From assembly GCA_900547385.1 (NCBI GenBank), contig URGQ01000022.1, positions 1 to 23,520 on the forward strand: a stretch of 23,520 nucleotides of DNA, written 5' to 3'. Positions 13,905 through 20,450 of the stretch are shown piece after piece. The translations under genes and the position numbers were made by a program. Below the pieces are notes generated by a model. The model searched no databases, was not told where the DNA came from, and saw only the letters and a list, made by a program, of their open reading frames with translations. This stretch comes from an uncultured Oscillospiraceae bacterium. Its GTDB lineage: Bacteria; Bacillota; Clostridia; Oscillospirales; Ruminococcaceae. The number at the start of each line of letters is the position of its first letter. The first letter of the stretch is position 1.

Positions 13905-15419
13905 TTACATCAGCGTCACCGTCACCGCTTCCTTGGGCCGCGCCATAAAGCGTGCCCGCCAGGTCACGGTTTCCACCGGCTTGTAGTGCAGCGAGGAGTA
14001 CGCCGCGCGCACATCCTCCCCGGCTTCATCCCCTTTGCCCGAAACAAAAACTGCCGTCGGCCCATCCGCCCCACCGATGATCCCGATGCAGCAGGCGCTC
14101 TCCTGCGCCATAATGCCATTCTCCACCCTGCAGGCACGGGCCTCATCGCCAGGCGCCGCATCTACCAGCACAAAGTCCCCCACCGGCAGCGGCGGCTCCA
14201 GCGTGTACTGCATCTCTACATATTCCGTCGGGAATTCCATCCCCACCGGGGGCAGCAGGCTGCGGTCCATCGTTTCCGGCGTCAAAGAGAGCACCCGCAG
14301 CGTATGGGTCAGCCCTGTGCGGGGGTCGGTCAGCGGCACTGTTTTGCCCGGCTCCGCCGTAAATGTGCCCCCGTCCACTGCCTCTTTCTCGGCCGTCATG
14401 GTCAATTCCACCGTTTCCGGTTTCAATTTTCCGCCATTCCACGGGCAGCACACCCGCCAGATGACCCAGCCGCAGTCCCGTTCCAGCCCGTAATGGGCCA
14501 CCACCTGTTCGGTCTCCCCATCCCAGCGGGCGCTCTCGGGCAGGCCGGGCACCCAACATACCCCGTAGCCGGTGCTTTGCTGCAGCCGCCGTCCGTTCAC
14601 CGTCACCTCCGCCCGGAAGCGCTCCTCCATCGGGTTTTCCGCCTCCATCGCGTCCTGCTCCGCCGGGGGCAGTTCGCGGCACAGCTCGCTGTTTTCGTCC
14701 ATCCCCCACTTTTCTCTAAAGCGGCGCAGCCGTTCCTCCGGCACCTTTTTCAGCAAATCAACCACCAAGCCCTCGCTACAACTGTACACCGCAGGGGCCA
14801 GCCACTCCTCTCCAGCCCAGCAAAACGCCTTATCCAGCCGGGTTTCCTTTCCGGGACGATGACGAGGCTTTTTGCCGCCAAAGCCATTCTCAAAATAAAC
14901 CGTCCATTCCTGCGACTTTTGCTCTGCCGGATGCAGCAGTTCTTCATATTCCTTCTCAAACCGCAGACCGGAGCAGTCTGTTTCCGCCCGCACTTTCTTG
15001 AGATATCGCCACGGTTCCTCCATCGGGGCCAGGCCGCACTTCTCTTCAATCTCCCGCATCACCGCCCGCTGGTCCTCGGTCGGCGGATATTCCCGCAGGT
15101 ACTCCTCAAACTGCGCTTCAGTCCACATCCACGCCTGCTCCAGCGCGGCGGTATCTCCACAGGCCAGCAGCAGCCGCAGGAAGTCCCCCATATCCCGTGC
15201 CAATGGCTGCACACAGTCCTGCCCCGGGTTCATGGGGCTTACCGAAAAGATGGTCTCCCCAAAGCCCTTTATGGTGCAGAAATGGATGCCATCCACCCCG
15301 GCCCAGCCGAAGATCTTAGCCCCCTTCGGCGTGCAGGTATAGCGCACCGCATTGCGGCCGCCCTCCGCGCCCAGCGCCCCCAGGTCAATATGCATTCTCT
15401 TAAATTCCGTATAGGTCAT
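13905..15419 (-). CDS. Uncharacterised protein with a GIIGGADGPT motif near its C-terminus
   Basis: A 504-residue soluble protein without signal peptide or membrane segment. GGAGGAG lies five bases before the ATG. The N-terminal 110 residues (MHIDLGALGAEGG, YTCTPKGAKIFGWAGVDG, FCTIKGFGE, CVQPLARDMGDFLRLLLACG) look like a conserved module seen in Firmicutes hypothetical proteins. The middle is rich in charged residues and Trp. Residues 445-460 read IGIIGGADGPTAVFVS, nearly identical to the conserved core of the beta subunit of sodium-pumping oxaloacetate/methylmalonyl-CoA decarboxylases. Here it lacks the membrane domain of those subunits, so it is not a decarboxylase subunit. I cannot assign a function. 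The gene is followed by a strong terminator. Confidence 0.75.
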   Translation of the reverse strand: MTYTEFKRMHIDLGALGAEGGRNAVRYTCTPKGAKIFGWAGVDGIHFCTIKGFGETIFSVSPMNPGQDCVQPLARDMGDFLRLLLACGDTAALEQAWMWTEAQFEEYLREYPPTEDQRAVMREIEEKCGLAPMEEPWRYLKKVRAETDCSGLRFEKEYEELLHPAEQKSQEWTVYFENGFGGKKPRHRPGKETRLDKAFCWAGEEWLAPAVYSCSEGLVVDLLKKVPEERLRRFREKWGMDENSELCRELPPAEQDAMEAENPMEERFRAEVTVNGRRLQQSTGYGVCWVPGLPESARWDGETEQVVAHYGLERDCGWVIWRVCCPWNGGKLKPETVELTMTAEKEAVDGGTFTAEPGKTVPLTDPRTGLTHTLRVLSLTPETMDRSLLPPVGMEFPTEYVEMQYTLEPPLPVGDFVLVDAAPGDEARACRVENGIMAQESACCIGIIGGADGPTAVFVSGKGDEAGEDVRAAYSSLHYKPVETVTWRARFMARPKEAVTVTLM

Positions 15420-15521
15420 GGTTCTCCTCCTTTTTGCGTCCCACTCATGCTTTGTACTATCCCATGGTTTTGCCCCTGTTTTTTCATCCGCTAAAAATCC
15501 AGTTCCAGGCCTGGGCAGCCC

Positions 15522-15620
15522 CCTGCAAAAGCCGGGATCGCCCGCGGCACCGACCGCTTCGCGGACTGCGGCGGCCTACGGCCGCCGCGCGGGGCTCCGC
15601 CCCGCGGTGCCGCGGGCGAT
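15522..15620 (+). repeat. Cloverleaf repeat, copy B (complete, divergent stems)
   Basis: Left flank CCTGCAAAAGCCGGG (15522-15536), then a 16-base perfect outer stem ATCGCCCGCGGCACCG (15537-15552) with its complement at 15605-15620. Inside are CCGC-TTC-GCGG (15554-15564), GCGGCGGCC-TAC-GGCCGCCGC (15568-15588) and CGGGGC-TCC-GCCCCG (15590-15604). The architecture is that of copy A while the stem sequences differ. It lies 28 bases past the stop of the HTH-membrane protein gene, for which no separate terminator is seen, so it may also act as one. Confidence 0.85.
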
Positions 15621-15647
15621 GGCTGTCTCTCATGGCTCCTACCGTTT

Positions 15648-16178
15648 TTACCGCAGCTTCTTTTTCCGCTCCCGTACCAGCAGCACCACTCCTACGATCA
15701 GCAGCACGGTCAGCGCCGCTACCAACCATTCCAGGTCATACTTCTGCACAAAGTACTTCCAGCTGTGGCCGGTCACATTGCTGTTCCACCAGTATTGCCA
15801 AGTGCTGCGGTCGGTGCTCCACACCTTGCGGGGGATCATCACCTCCACAAACCGGGAAGCGATATAAATGATCACATTCCCCCAAAAGCCCAGCATCGCC
15901 ATGCAGCCCCCGGCGATCACCTTTCCGTTCGTCCGGTGCGGCTTCTGCGCTACGGCAGCGGCCGGCCCCTCCTGGCTTTCCCGTTCCTCATCCAGCAGGT
16001 AGTCCGCCGATACCTCAAACAGCCGGCTGATTTGCCGCAGATTTCCGGCATCGGGCAGTGCCGTTCCGCTTTCCCAGCGGGAAACCGCCTGCCGGGATAC
16101 CCCCAGCCGCTCCGCCAGCTCCTCCTGCGATAGCCCCCGCCCTTTCCGCAGCCTGATGATCTTCTCCGATAATTTCAT
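15648..16178 (-). CDS. XRE-family HTH regulator with membrane segments
   Basis: A 176-residue protein. Residues 1-60 are a Cro/C1-type helix-turn-helix (KLSEKIIRLRKGRGLSQEEL, AERLGVSRQAVSRWESG, PDAGNLRQISRLFEVSADYLL), the form found in many Firmicutes regulators. After a Glu/Ala linker come one hydrophobic segment (about 95-118) and another near the C-terminus (about 147-168), ending in a basic RERKKKLR tail. It is therefore a membrane-tethered DNA-binding protein. The ATG at 16178 follows GGAGG by about ten bases. It lies 92 bases downstream of the ttcA-like gene on the same strand. The signal it responds to is unknown. Confidence 0.85.
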   Translation of the reverse strand: MKLSEKIIRLRKGRGLSQEELAERLGVSRQAVSRWESGTALPDAGNLRQISRLFEVSADYLLDEERESQEGPAAAVAQKPHRTNGKVIAGGCMAMLGFWGNVIIYIASRFVEVMIPRKVWSTDRSTWQYWWNSNVTGHSWKYFVQKYDLEWLVAALTVLLIVGVVLLVRERKKKLR

Positions 16179-16270
16179 TGCAAGGTACCTCCGTTTGATT
16201 GGTGCCTCCATCCTACCAAAGCTCACCCGGCAAATCCACCGCGTCCGCTTCCCATTCCCGCAACAAGAGT

Positions 16271-17125
16271 TTACATTTCCTCTTTTTCGTCGTATTTCTC
16301 CAGGAAGCTGTGCAGCTCATCGTCATCGCCCATCCGGTAGCCCACCGCTGTGGCCAGGTTCACATTGTGCATACTGCGGAAGATATTGATATCCACATTT
16401 TTATTGTGCTGCTTCATCTCGGCGATCAGCCGTTTCATCTCCCGGCGGGCGCTGTCCTCCTCGTGGTGCTCGGTCCGCTCGGTAAAGCGGCAGGCGCACT
16501 GCAAAAAGTGCAGGTTATTATATTTTCCCCAGCTGATAATATCTTCTTCCCGCACCAGGTACAGCGGCCGGATGAGCTCCATCCCCGCAAAGTTGGTGCT
16601 GTGCAGCTTCGGCAGCATCGTTTTGATCTCCGCCCCGTACAGCATACTCATCAGCGTCGTTTCTATCACATCGTTAAAGTGGTGCCCCAGCGCTATTTTA
16701 TTGCAGCCCAGCGCCTGTGCCTCCTTATACAGGTAGCCCCGGCGCATCCGCGCGCACAGGTAGCAGGGCGAACCGCCCTCCACCTCATCCACCACCCCGA
16801 AGATCGGGCTTTCAAAAATACGGATGGGCAGCTCCAGCGTGCGGGCATTCCGCTCGATGAGCTCCCGGTTGGGCGGGCTGTACCCGGGGTCCATCACCAG
16901 GTACTCCACCTCAAAGGGAAAATCGCTGTACTTCTGCAGATGCTGCATGCATTTGGCCAGCATCATGCTGTCCTTTCCTCCGCTGATGCACACCGCAATG
17001 CGGTCGCCGGGCTGTATCAGCTCATAGTCCTTGCAGCCGCCGATAAACCGGTTCCATATGGTTTTGCGATATTTTGTTATCAAGCTGCGCTCCGCCAGCT
17101 CTCCCGCGGTCATCTCTTTCGGCAT
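16271..17125 (-). CDS. TtcA-like tRNA 2-thiocytidine synthetase (PP-loop ATPase)
   Basis: A 284-residue PP-loop protein. Members of this family activate cytidine 32 of certain tRNAs with ATP and replace its oxygen by sulfur, using an iron-sulfur cluster. Visible motifs are the PP-loop SGGKDS (residues 48-53), the PCYLC pair (Cys 121 and 124), GHHFNDVIET (147-156) and a later Cys pair (210 and 212), which fit the three cluster cysteines of TtcA. An early FIGGCKDYELIQPGDRIAV stretch is also typical. The start at 17125 follows GGGAGGG; the upstream in-frame extension covers the promoter. Related PP-loop enzymes (TilS, TtuA) differ in their Cys pattern, so TtcA-like is the best call, without proof of the modified position. 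Confidence 0.85.
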   Translation of the reverse strand: MPKEMTAGELAERSLITKYRKTIWNRFIGGCKDYELIQPGDRIAVCISGGKDSMMLAKCMQHLQKYSDFPFEVEYLVMDPGYSPPNRELIERNARTLELPIRIFESPIFGVVDEVEGGSPCYLCARMRRGYLYKEAQALGCNKIALGHHFNDVIETTLMSMLYGAEIKTMLPKLHSTNFAGMELIRPLYLVREEDIISWGKYNNLHFLQCACRFTERTEHHEEDSARREMKRLIAEMKQHNKNVDINIFRSMHNVNLATAVGYRMGDDDELHSFLEKYDEKEEM

Positions 17126-17163
17126 TTTTCTGCCCTCCCGGTGGTTTTTGTTTCTACCGCCTA

Positions 17164-17192
17164 ATGATACCATACCCCCTGCCCCACCGCAA
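17164..17192 (-). promoter_or_regulatory. Promoter of the ttcA-like gene
   Basis: Minus strand: TTGCGG (17192-17187), 17 bases, TATCAT (17169-17164) with TG at the extended -10 position, about 39 bases before the ATG. Confidence 0.6.
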
Positions 17193-17235
17193 GCAATGAT
17201 CTCCTCCCAGCCCGCATCCCGCTCCTTTTCCACCC

Positions 17236-17345
17236 CCTGCCCACCGCAAAATACGGCCCGCAGGGCACCCCCTCCTCCGGATGGGGTCGGCGGCCTGCGG
17301 CCGCCTGCGCCCGGCTTCGCCGGGCGGCCCTGCGGGCCACCCCCT
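17236..17345 (+). repeat. Cloverleaf repeat, copy C (complete)
   Basis: The outer stem GGCCCGCAGGGC (17255-17266) and GCCCTGCGGGCC (17327-17338) is identical to copy A. The first inner hairpin is weaker (ACCCC/GGGGT, 17267-17287). The second, GGCGGCC-TGC-GGCCGCC (17289-17305), keeps the stem of copy A with another loop. The third, CGCCCGGC-TTC-GCCGGGCG (17308-17326), shows paired changes relative to copy A. The left flank keeps only CCTGC (17236-17240), and the right flank is ACCCCCTCC. It lies between the ttcA-like promoter and the CLC gene terminator. Confidence 0.85.
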
Positions 17346-17350
17346 CCCCC

Positions 17351-17395
17351 ATAAAAAATCTCCCCTGCCGCGCGTCCCGCAGGGCAGAGGAGATT
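17351..17395 (-). terminator. Terminator of the CLC gene
   Basis: Minus strand: AATCTC...GAGATT outer arms with inner CCCTGC/GCAGGG, followed by TTTTTT. It begins seven bases past the CLC stop. Confidence 0.85.
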
Positions 17396-17401
17396 ATCTT
17401 T

Positions 17402-18673
17402 TTACCCGTGATGTTCCTCGTTTTCGTTGGTGTGGATGTTGATAAACTCTGCCCGCATCTTGGAATAGAGGATGGTCTGACTGCTGTAAAGTCCGCAGTA
17501 GCCGGAAAGCAGATAGCTGATGGCGCACGCCATCGCAAAGTACAGCACATCACCGGTGCTAAATAGCTCAATGCTCAAAAATACTGAGGCAATGGGACAG
17601 TTCACCGCCCCGCAGAATACCGCCACCAGGCCAATGGCCGCGCCAAAGCCCGCCGGCAGCCCCATGGCACCGCCCAGCACGCAGCCAAAGCACGCTCCCA
17701 CGAAGAAGGAAGGCACCACCTCGCCGCCCTTATAGCCAAACCCGATGGTCACCGCGGTAAACAGCAGCTTCCAAAGCCACGCCCACGGCTCTGCTTCGCC
17801 GCTCATGGCACGCTCCACCATCTCCATCCCGGCACCGTTGTAATTGGTGTTGCCCACCAGCAGCGTCAGTACGATCACCAGCGCACCGCCCACCAGCACC
17901 CGTCCGTATGGGTTCGGCAGCAGCCGCGCCGCCAGTTTCCCGGTCTTTTGCAGCCCGCGGCAGAATAAAATACTCACCACCGCGCAGCCTATGGCCAGCA
18001 GGATCACCAGCAGCATGGTCCAGGGGTCCAGCCCCGGATCCGCCACCGCAAAGCGGGTCGGCGGCACCCCCATCAGCAGGCTTACCAGATAGCCCACCAG
18101 CGCGGCCGTCAGGCATGGGATCAACCCCGCATAATAGAACACCCCCACGCTGATGACCTCCATCGCGAAGATGGCCGCCGTCAGCGGCGTCCCGAATAGC
18201 GCCGAAAATACCGCGCTCATCCCGCACAGGGTGGCCAGCGGCAGGTCCTTTTCCCCCAGCCGCAGCAGACGCCCGGCCTCAAAGCCGATCCCGCCGCCGA
18301 TCTGCAGTGCCGCGCCCTCGCGTCCGGCACTGCCGCCGCCCAGGTGGGTCAGCACCGTGGAAATAAAGATGACCGGCACCAGCAGCACCGGCACATTCTT
18401 GCCAAAGTGCACCGATTCTATGACAGCGTTGGTATCCTTGCCCTCCACCTTGGTCACGCGGTACAGCCCCACAATAATAAGCCCCAGCGCCGGCAGCAGG
18501 TACAGGATCCATGGATGCGCTGCCCTCATTTGGGTGGCATAGTTGACACCAATGTGGAACAGCGATCCGATCACCCCGCCGATCCCTCCGATCAGCGCCC
18601 CCACCGCCAGCCACTTGGCCAGCGCAGCCGGGTATGCCCCTATGTGCGCCGCGATCTTTTTCCATTTTTCCAT
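17402..18673 (-). CDS. CLC-family chloride channel/transporter
   Basis: A 423-residue membrane protein with about ten or more helices, matching the CLC core without C-terminal CBS domains. The signature GSAGREGAALQIG (residues 114-126) contains the conserved gating glutamate (Glu119), with Ala instead of the common Pro after GREG. The second signature reads GYKGGEVVPSFFVGA (about 313-327) where E. coli CLC has GIFAP. The first anion-site motif GSGIP is replaced by EGKDTN (about 77-82). These variants are typical of a CLC subgroup in Firmicutes, and ion selectivity (chloride, fluoride or other) cannot be read with certainty. ATG follows AAGGGCGG by about six bases. A near-consensus promoter lies upstream and a terminator downstream. 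Confidence 0.9.
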   Translation of the reverse strand: MEKWKKIAAHIGAYPAALAKWLAVGALIGGIGGVIGSLFHIGVNYATQMRAAHPWILYLLPALGLIIVGLYRVTKVEGKDTNAVIESVHFGKNVPVLLVPVIFISTVLTHLGGGSAGREGAALQIGGGIGFEAGRLLRLGEKDLPLATLCGMSAVFSALFGTPLTAAIFAMEVISVGVFYYAGLIPCLTAALVGYLVSLLMGVPPTRFAVADPGLDPWTMLLVILLAIGCAVVSILFCRGLQKTGKLAARLLPNPYGRVLVGGALVIVLTLLVGNTNYNGAGMEMVERAMSGEAEPWAWLWKLLFTAVTIGFGYKGGEVVPSFFVGACFGCVLGGAMGLPAGFGAAIGLVAVFCGAVNCPIASVFLSIELFSTGDVLYFAMACAISYLLSGYCGLYSSQTILYSKMRAEFINIHTNENEEHHG

Positions 18674-18720
18674 GGTATTCCGCCCTTCTCTCCCTGCTCA
18701 CTTTCCACAAAATCCCCTTA

Positions 18721-18749
18721 TTTATAGCACCTTTCCCCACCGGTGTCAA
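18721..18749 (-). promoter_or_regulatory. Near-consensus promoter of the CLC gene
   Basis: Minus strand: TTGACA (18749-18744), 17 bases, TATAAA (18726-18721) preceded by TGC. This is the strongest promoter match in the window. Confidence 0.8.
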
Positions 18750-18833
18750 TGATAAAGCCGCACCCCATCTGCCCGGCGGCATACAGGGGCGGCTCATTTC
18801 GTCCTCAGCTTTTTATGAAAATGTAATTTAAGA

Positions 18834-19025
18834 TCAGGCTACTTCAGCAAGCTTCTTCATCACTCTTGCGGAAACTTCAGCATAGTAGGCGGCATCCGCA
18901 TCAGACAAACTCTTACTATCGATGGCATCGAGCTTTGCCATCATATCAGAGTATTTACCCATATAGTCAGCAAGATCGCCCATCATGGAAACTTGATCAG
19001 TAGATGCTTTATACTTCTTCTTATA
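18834..19025 (-). pseudogene. C-terminal remnant of a DUF6591-like protein
   Basis: Minus strand: 63 codons of clear coding character end at TGA (18836-18834). They read YKKKYKASTD, then MMGDLADYMGKYSDMMAKLD, DSKSLSDADAAYYAEVSARV and MKKLAEVA. This matches the characteristic C-terminus of the DUF6591-type lipoproteins of Firmicutes, recalled from family knowledge, which are usually about 200 residues or more. The frame is closed upstream by TGA at 19028-19026, with no start or ribosome site, and no N-terminal part is found nearby. It is therefore a truncated relic. Its base composition is more AT-rich than its neighbours. The space 19029-19113 holds nothing I recognise. Confidence 0.7.
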
Positions 19026-19113
19026 TCATATCCTAAACCCAAAAGAAAGCTAATTTTGTGCAAATTTTCACTTGTGGTCAAAAGCCCACTTTACTTCGCC
19101 CTGCTCCCCCACC

Positions 19114-19137
19114 AAAAAAGCACCCCTCCGGGTGCTT
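19114..19137 (-). terminator. Terminator of the 109-residue protein gene
   Basis: Minus strand: perfect arms AAGCACCC and GGGTGCTT around a four-base loop, followed by TTTT. It lies about 20 bases past the stop codon. Confidence 0.85.
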
Positions 19138-19157
19138 CTTTCGTGCCGCCTATCTGC

Positions 19158-19487
19158 CTATATCCCATAGTGGATCACCCACCTGTTTTCCCGCTCGGCC
19201 CGCCGCAGCAGGGCCGCCAGCTCCGCCATGCCGCCCCGCCGGGTCACCGCTTCCCGCAGCCCCGGCAGCGTCTCCGGCGGTATCAGTGTGATACCGGTAT
19301 AGCATAGTCCCCTGCCCGGGCGGTCCACCGTGTGCCAGTACATCGGCAGCCCCAGCGTTTCGGGCAGCAGCCGCTCTATCTCGTCATCCTCCACCGGGAT
19401 GCAACGGTATTTCCCCGGCTCATATTTCTCAAACCGCTGCCCCGCCTCCGGCGCCTGCGGCATCACGCCAAATTCATGCCTCGCCAT
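19158..19487 (-). CDS. Small hypothetical protein (109 residues)
   Basis: A soluble 109-residue protein with no signal peptide. GGAGGGG lies directly before the ATG at close spacing. It has a conserved look (FEKYEPGKYRCIPVEDDEIE, LPMYWHTVDRPGRGLCYTGI, LIPPETLPGLREAV) but I cannot assign a family or function. It lies 47 bases downstream of the YgjP-like peptidase gene on the same strand and may be co-transcribed with it. Between them is an inverted repeat ATACA-GTA-TGTAT, which could be part of a promoter or operator. A good terminator follows. Confidence 0.75.
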   Translation of the reverse strand: MARHEFGVMPQAPEAGQRFEKYEPGKYRCIPVEDDEIERLLPETLGLPMYWHTVDRPGRGLCYTGITLIPPETLPGLREAVTRRGGMAELAALLRRAERENRWVIHYGI

Positions 19488-19534
19488 TTCCCCTCCTGTA
19501 ATACATACTGTATAATTTCATTGTTTTATCCGGC

Positions 19535-20245
19535 TTATAGCGGGATCTTCGCCTCCCGCAGCCGCTTTTTGCGTTCCTTCCAGTCCGGCATCACCTCGGT
19601 CACCACCGCGTGGAACGCCGGGGAATGATCCGCCCGCACCAAGTGCGCCAGCTCATGCACCATGATGTACTCGGTGCATTCCATGGGGGCGTGCAACAGC
19701 CGCTCATTCATCGTGATGACCGCCGTGGCCGGCTGACAGCTCCCCCACCGGCTGGTCATCCGCCGGGTGCGCAGCATCGGCCTGGGGATGTTCCACCGGG
19801 CAAACCGGGGGTACCACTGCTCCAGCACCGCCGCAAAAAGCTCCCCGCAGATTTTCTTCCACCACCTCGTCAAGAGCCGTTCCGCCGCCTTTCGGTCGGC
19901 CAGGTCGGGCAGCGTCAGCACCAATTGGTTTCCCCGCAGCTCAGCGCCTTTGGGGCTTCCCTTCCGCAGCACCAGCTCCATCTCCCTGCCCAAGCAGGGC
20001 AGCTTCGCTCCATTCTCTACCGTCAGGGCCTCCTGCAGACGCTCGTTTTGCCAGCGTTGCCGGGCCTTTTCTATCATCCCGGCATGGCTCCTCACAAATT
20101 CATCCACCGCTGCCACGGGCACCCACCCCGCCGTCGAAACATGGATGCTCCCATCCGGCCGCACCCGCAGGTTCAGGTTCTTCACCCGCTTTTTCTGCCA
20201 CTCATAGCTCAGGTCGGTACCATCCACCCACAGCTCTCTGCGCAC
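19535..20245 (-). CDS. YgjP-like zinc metallopeptidase (M48/SprT-type fold)
   Basis: A 236-residue protein of the YgjP family (PF01863). Its zinc site is HELAH (residues 197-201) with a further His at 207 (RADHSPAFH), preceded by the family signature TSRWGSC (about 164-170). The N-terminus has the basic KKRVKNLNLRVRPDGSIHVS pattern usual in this family. The start is GTG at 20245, seven bases after AAAGGGGG. No ATG is available in this frame nearby, and longer extension would run through the cloverleaf repeat. Substrates are unknown. In some bacteria this family is encoded next to restriction systems, but no such genes are visible here. Confidence 0.85.
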   Translation of the reverse strand: MRRELWVDGTDLSYEWQKKRVKNLNLRVRPDGSIHVSTAGWVPVAAVDEFVRSHAGMIEKARQRWQNERLQEALTVENGAKLPCLGREMELVLRKGSPKGAELRGNQLVLTLPDLADRKAAERLLTRWWKKICGELFAAVLEQWYPRFARWNIPRPMLRTRRMTSRWGSCQPATAVITMNERLLHAPMECTEYIMVHELAHLVRADHSPAFHAVVTEVMPDWKERKKRLREAKIPL

Positions 20246-20276
20246 GGCACATCCCCCTTTCCGTCCTCGTCCACTC

Positions 20277-20385
20277 CCTGCAGAATCCGGGCATCGGGCC
20301 GCAGGCCGCCCGCCCTCCGGGCGGGCAAACGGGCATCCGCCCGTTTCGGCGGCTCCGCCGCCGGGCCTGCGGCCCGCCCCTCCCA
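20277..20385 (+). repeat. Cloverleaf repeat, copy D (complete)
   Basis: Left flank CCTGCAGAATCCGGG (20277-20291), then outer stem CGGGCCGCAGGCC (20295-20307) with GGCCTGCGGCCCG (20364-20376). Inside are GCCCGCCC-TCC-GGGCGGGC (20308-20326), AAACGGGC-ATCC-GCCCGTTT (20327-20346) and CGGCGGC-TCC-GCCGCCG (20347-20363). Every base of 20295-20376 is in a stem or a 3-4 base loop. The right flank CCCCTCC...GCTCTTT...AGCGGCGCA resembles that of copy A. It lies between the YgjP-like gene start and the amidase terminator. Confidence 0.88.
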
Positions 20386-20409
20386 CCAGCTCTTTCCTTA
20401 TCCCAAAGC

Positions 20410-20432
20410 GGCGCACCCTCGCCGGGTGCGCC
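20410..20432 (-). terminator. Hairpin after the amidase gene
   Basis: Perfect arms GGCGCACCC and GGGTGCGCC around five bases, 18 bases past the amidase stop. The minus-strand tail (GCTTTGGG) is a weak T-tract; the plus-strand side has a better one (ATTTTT). Confidence 0.6.
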
Positions 20433-20450
20433 GCCCATTTTTCCTTTGGC

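Noticed and set aside
13662..15494. Plus-strand open frame (610 codons)
   Set aside because: Runs through cloverleaf repeat A and antisense to the 504-residue protein; Arg/His/Pro-rich composition typical of shadow frames.
16199..17164. Plus-strand open frame (321 codons) opposite the ttcA-like gene
   Set aside because: Antisense to a gene with PP-loop and Cys motifs; no ribosome site.
13735..20376. CRISPR array
   Set aside because: The repeats are kilobases apart, separated by genes, and lack regular spacers. They are dispersed structured repeats.
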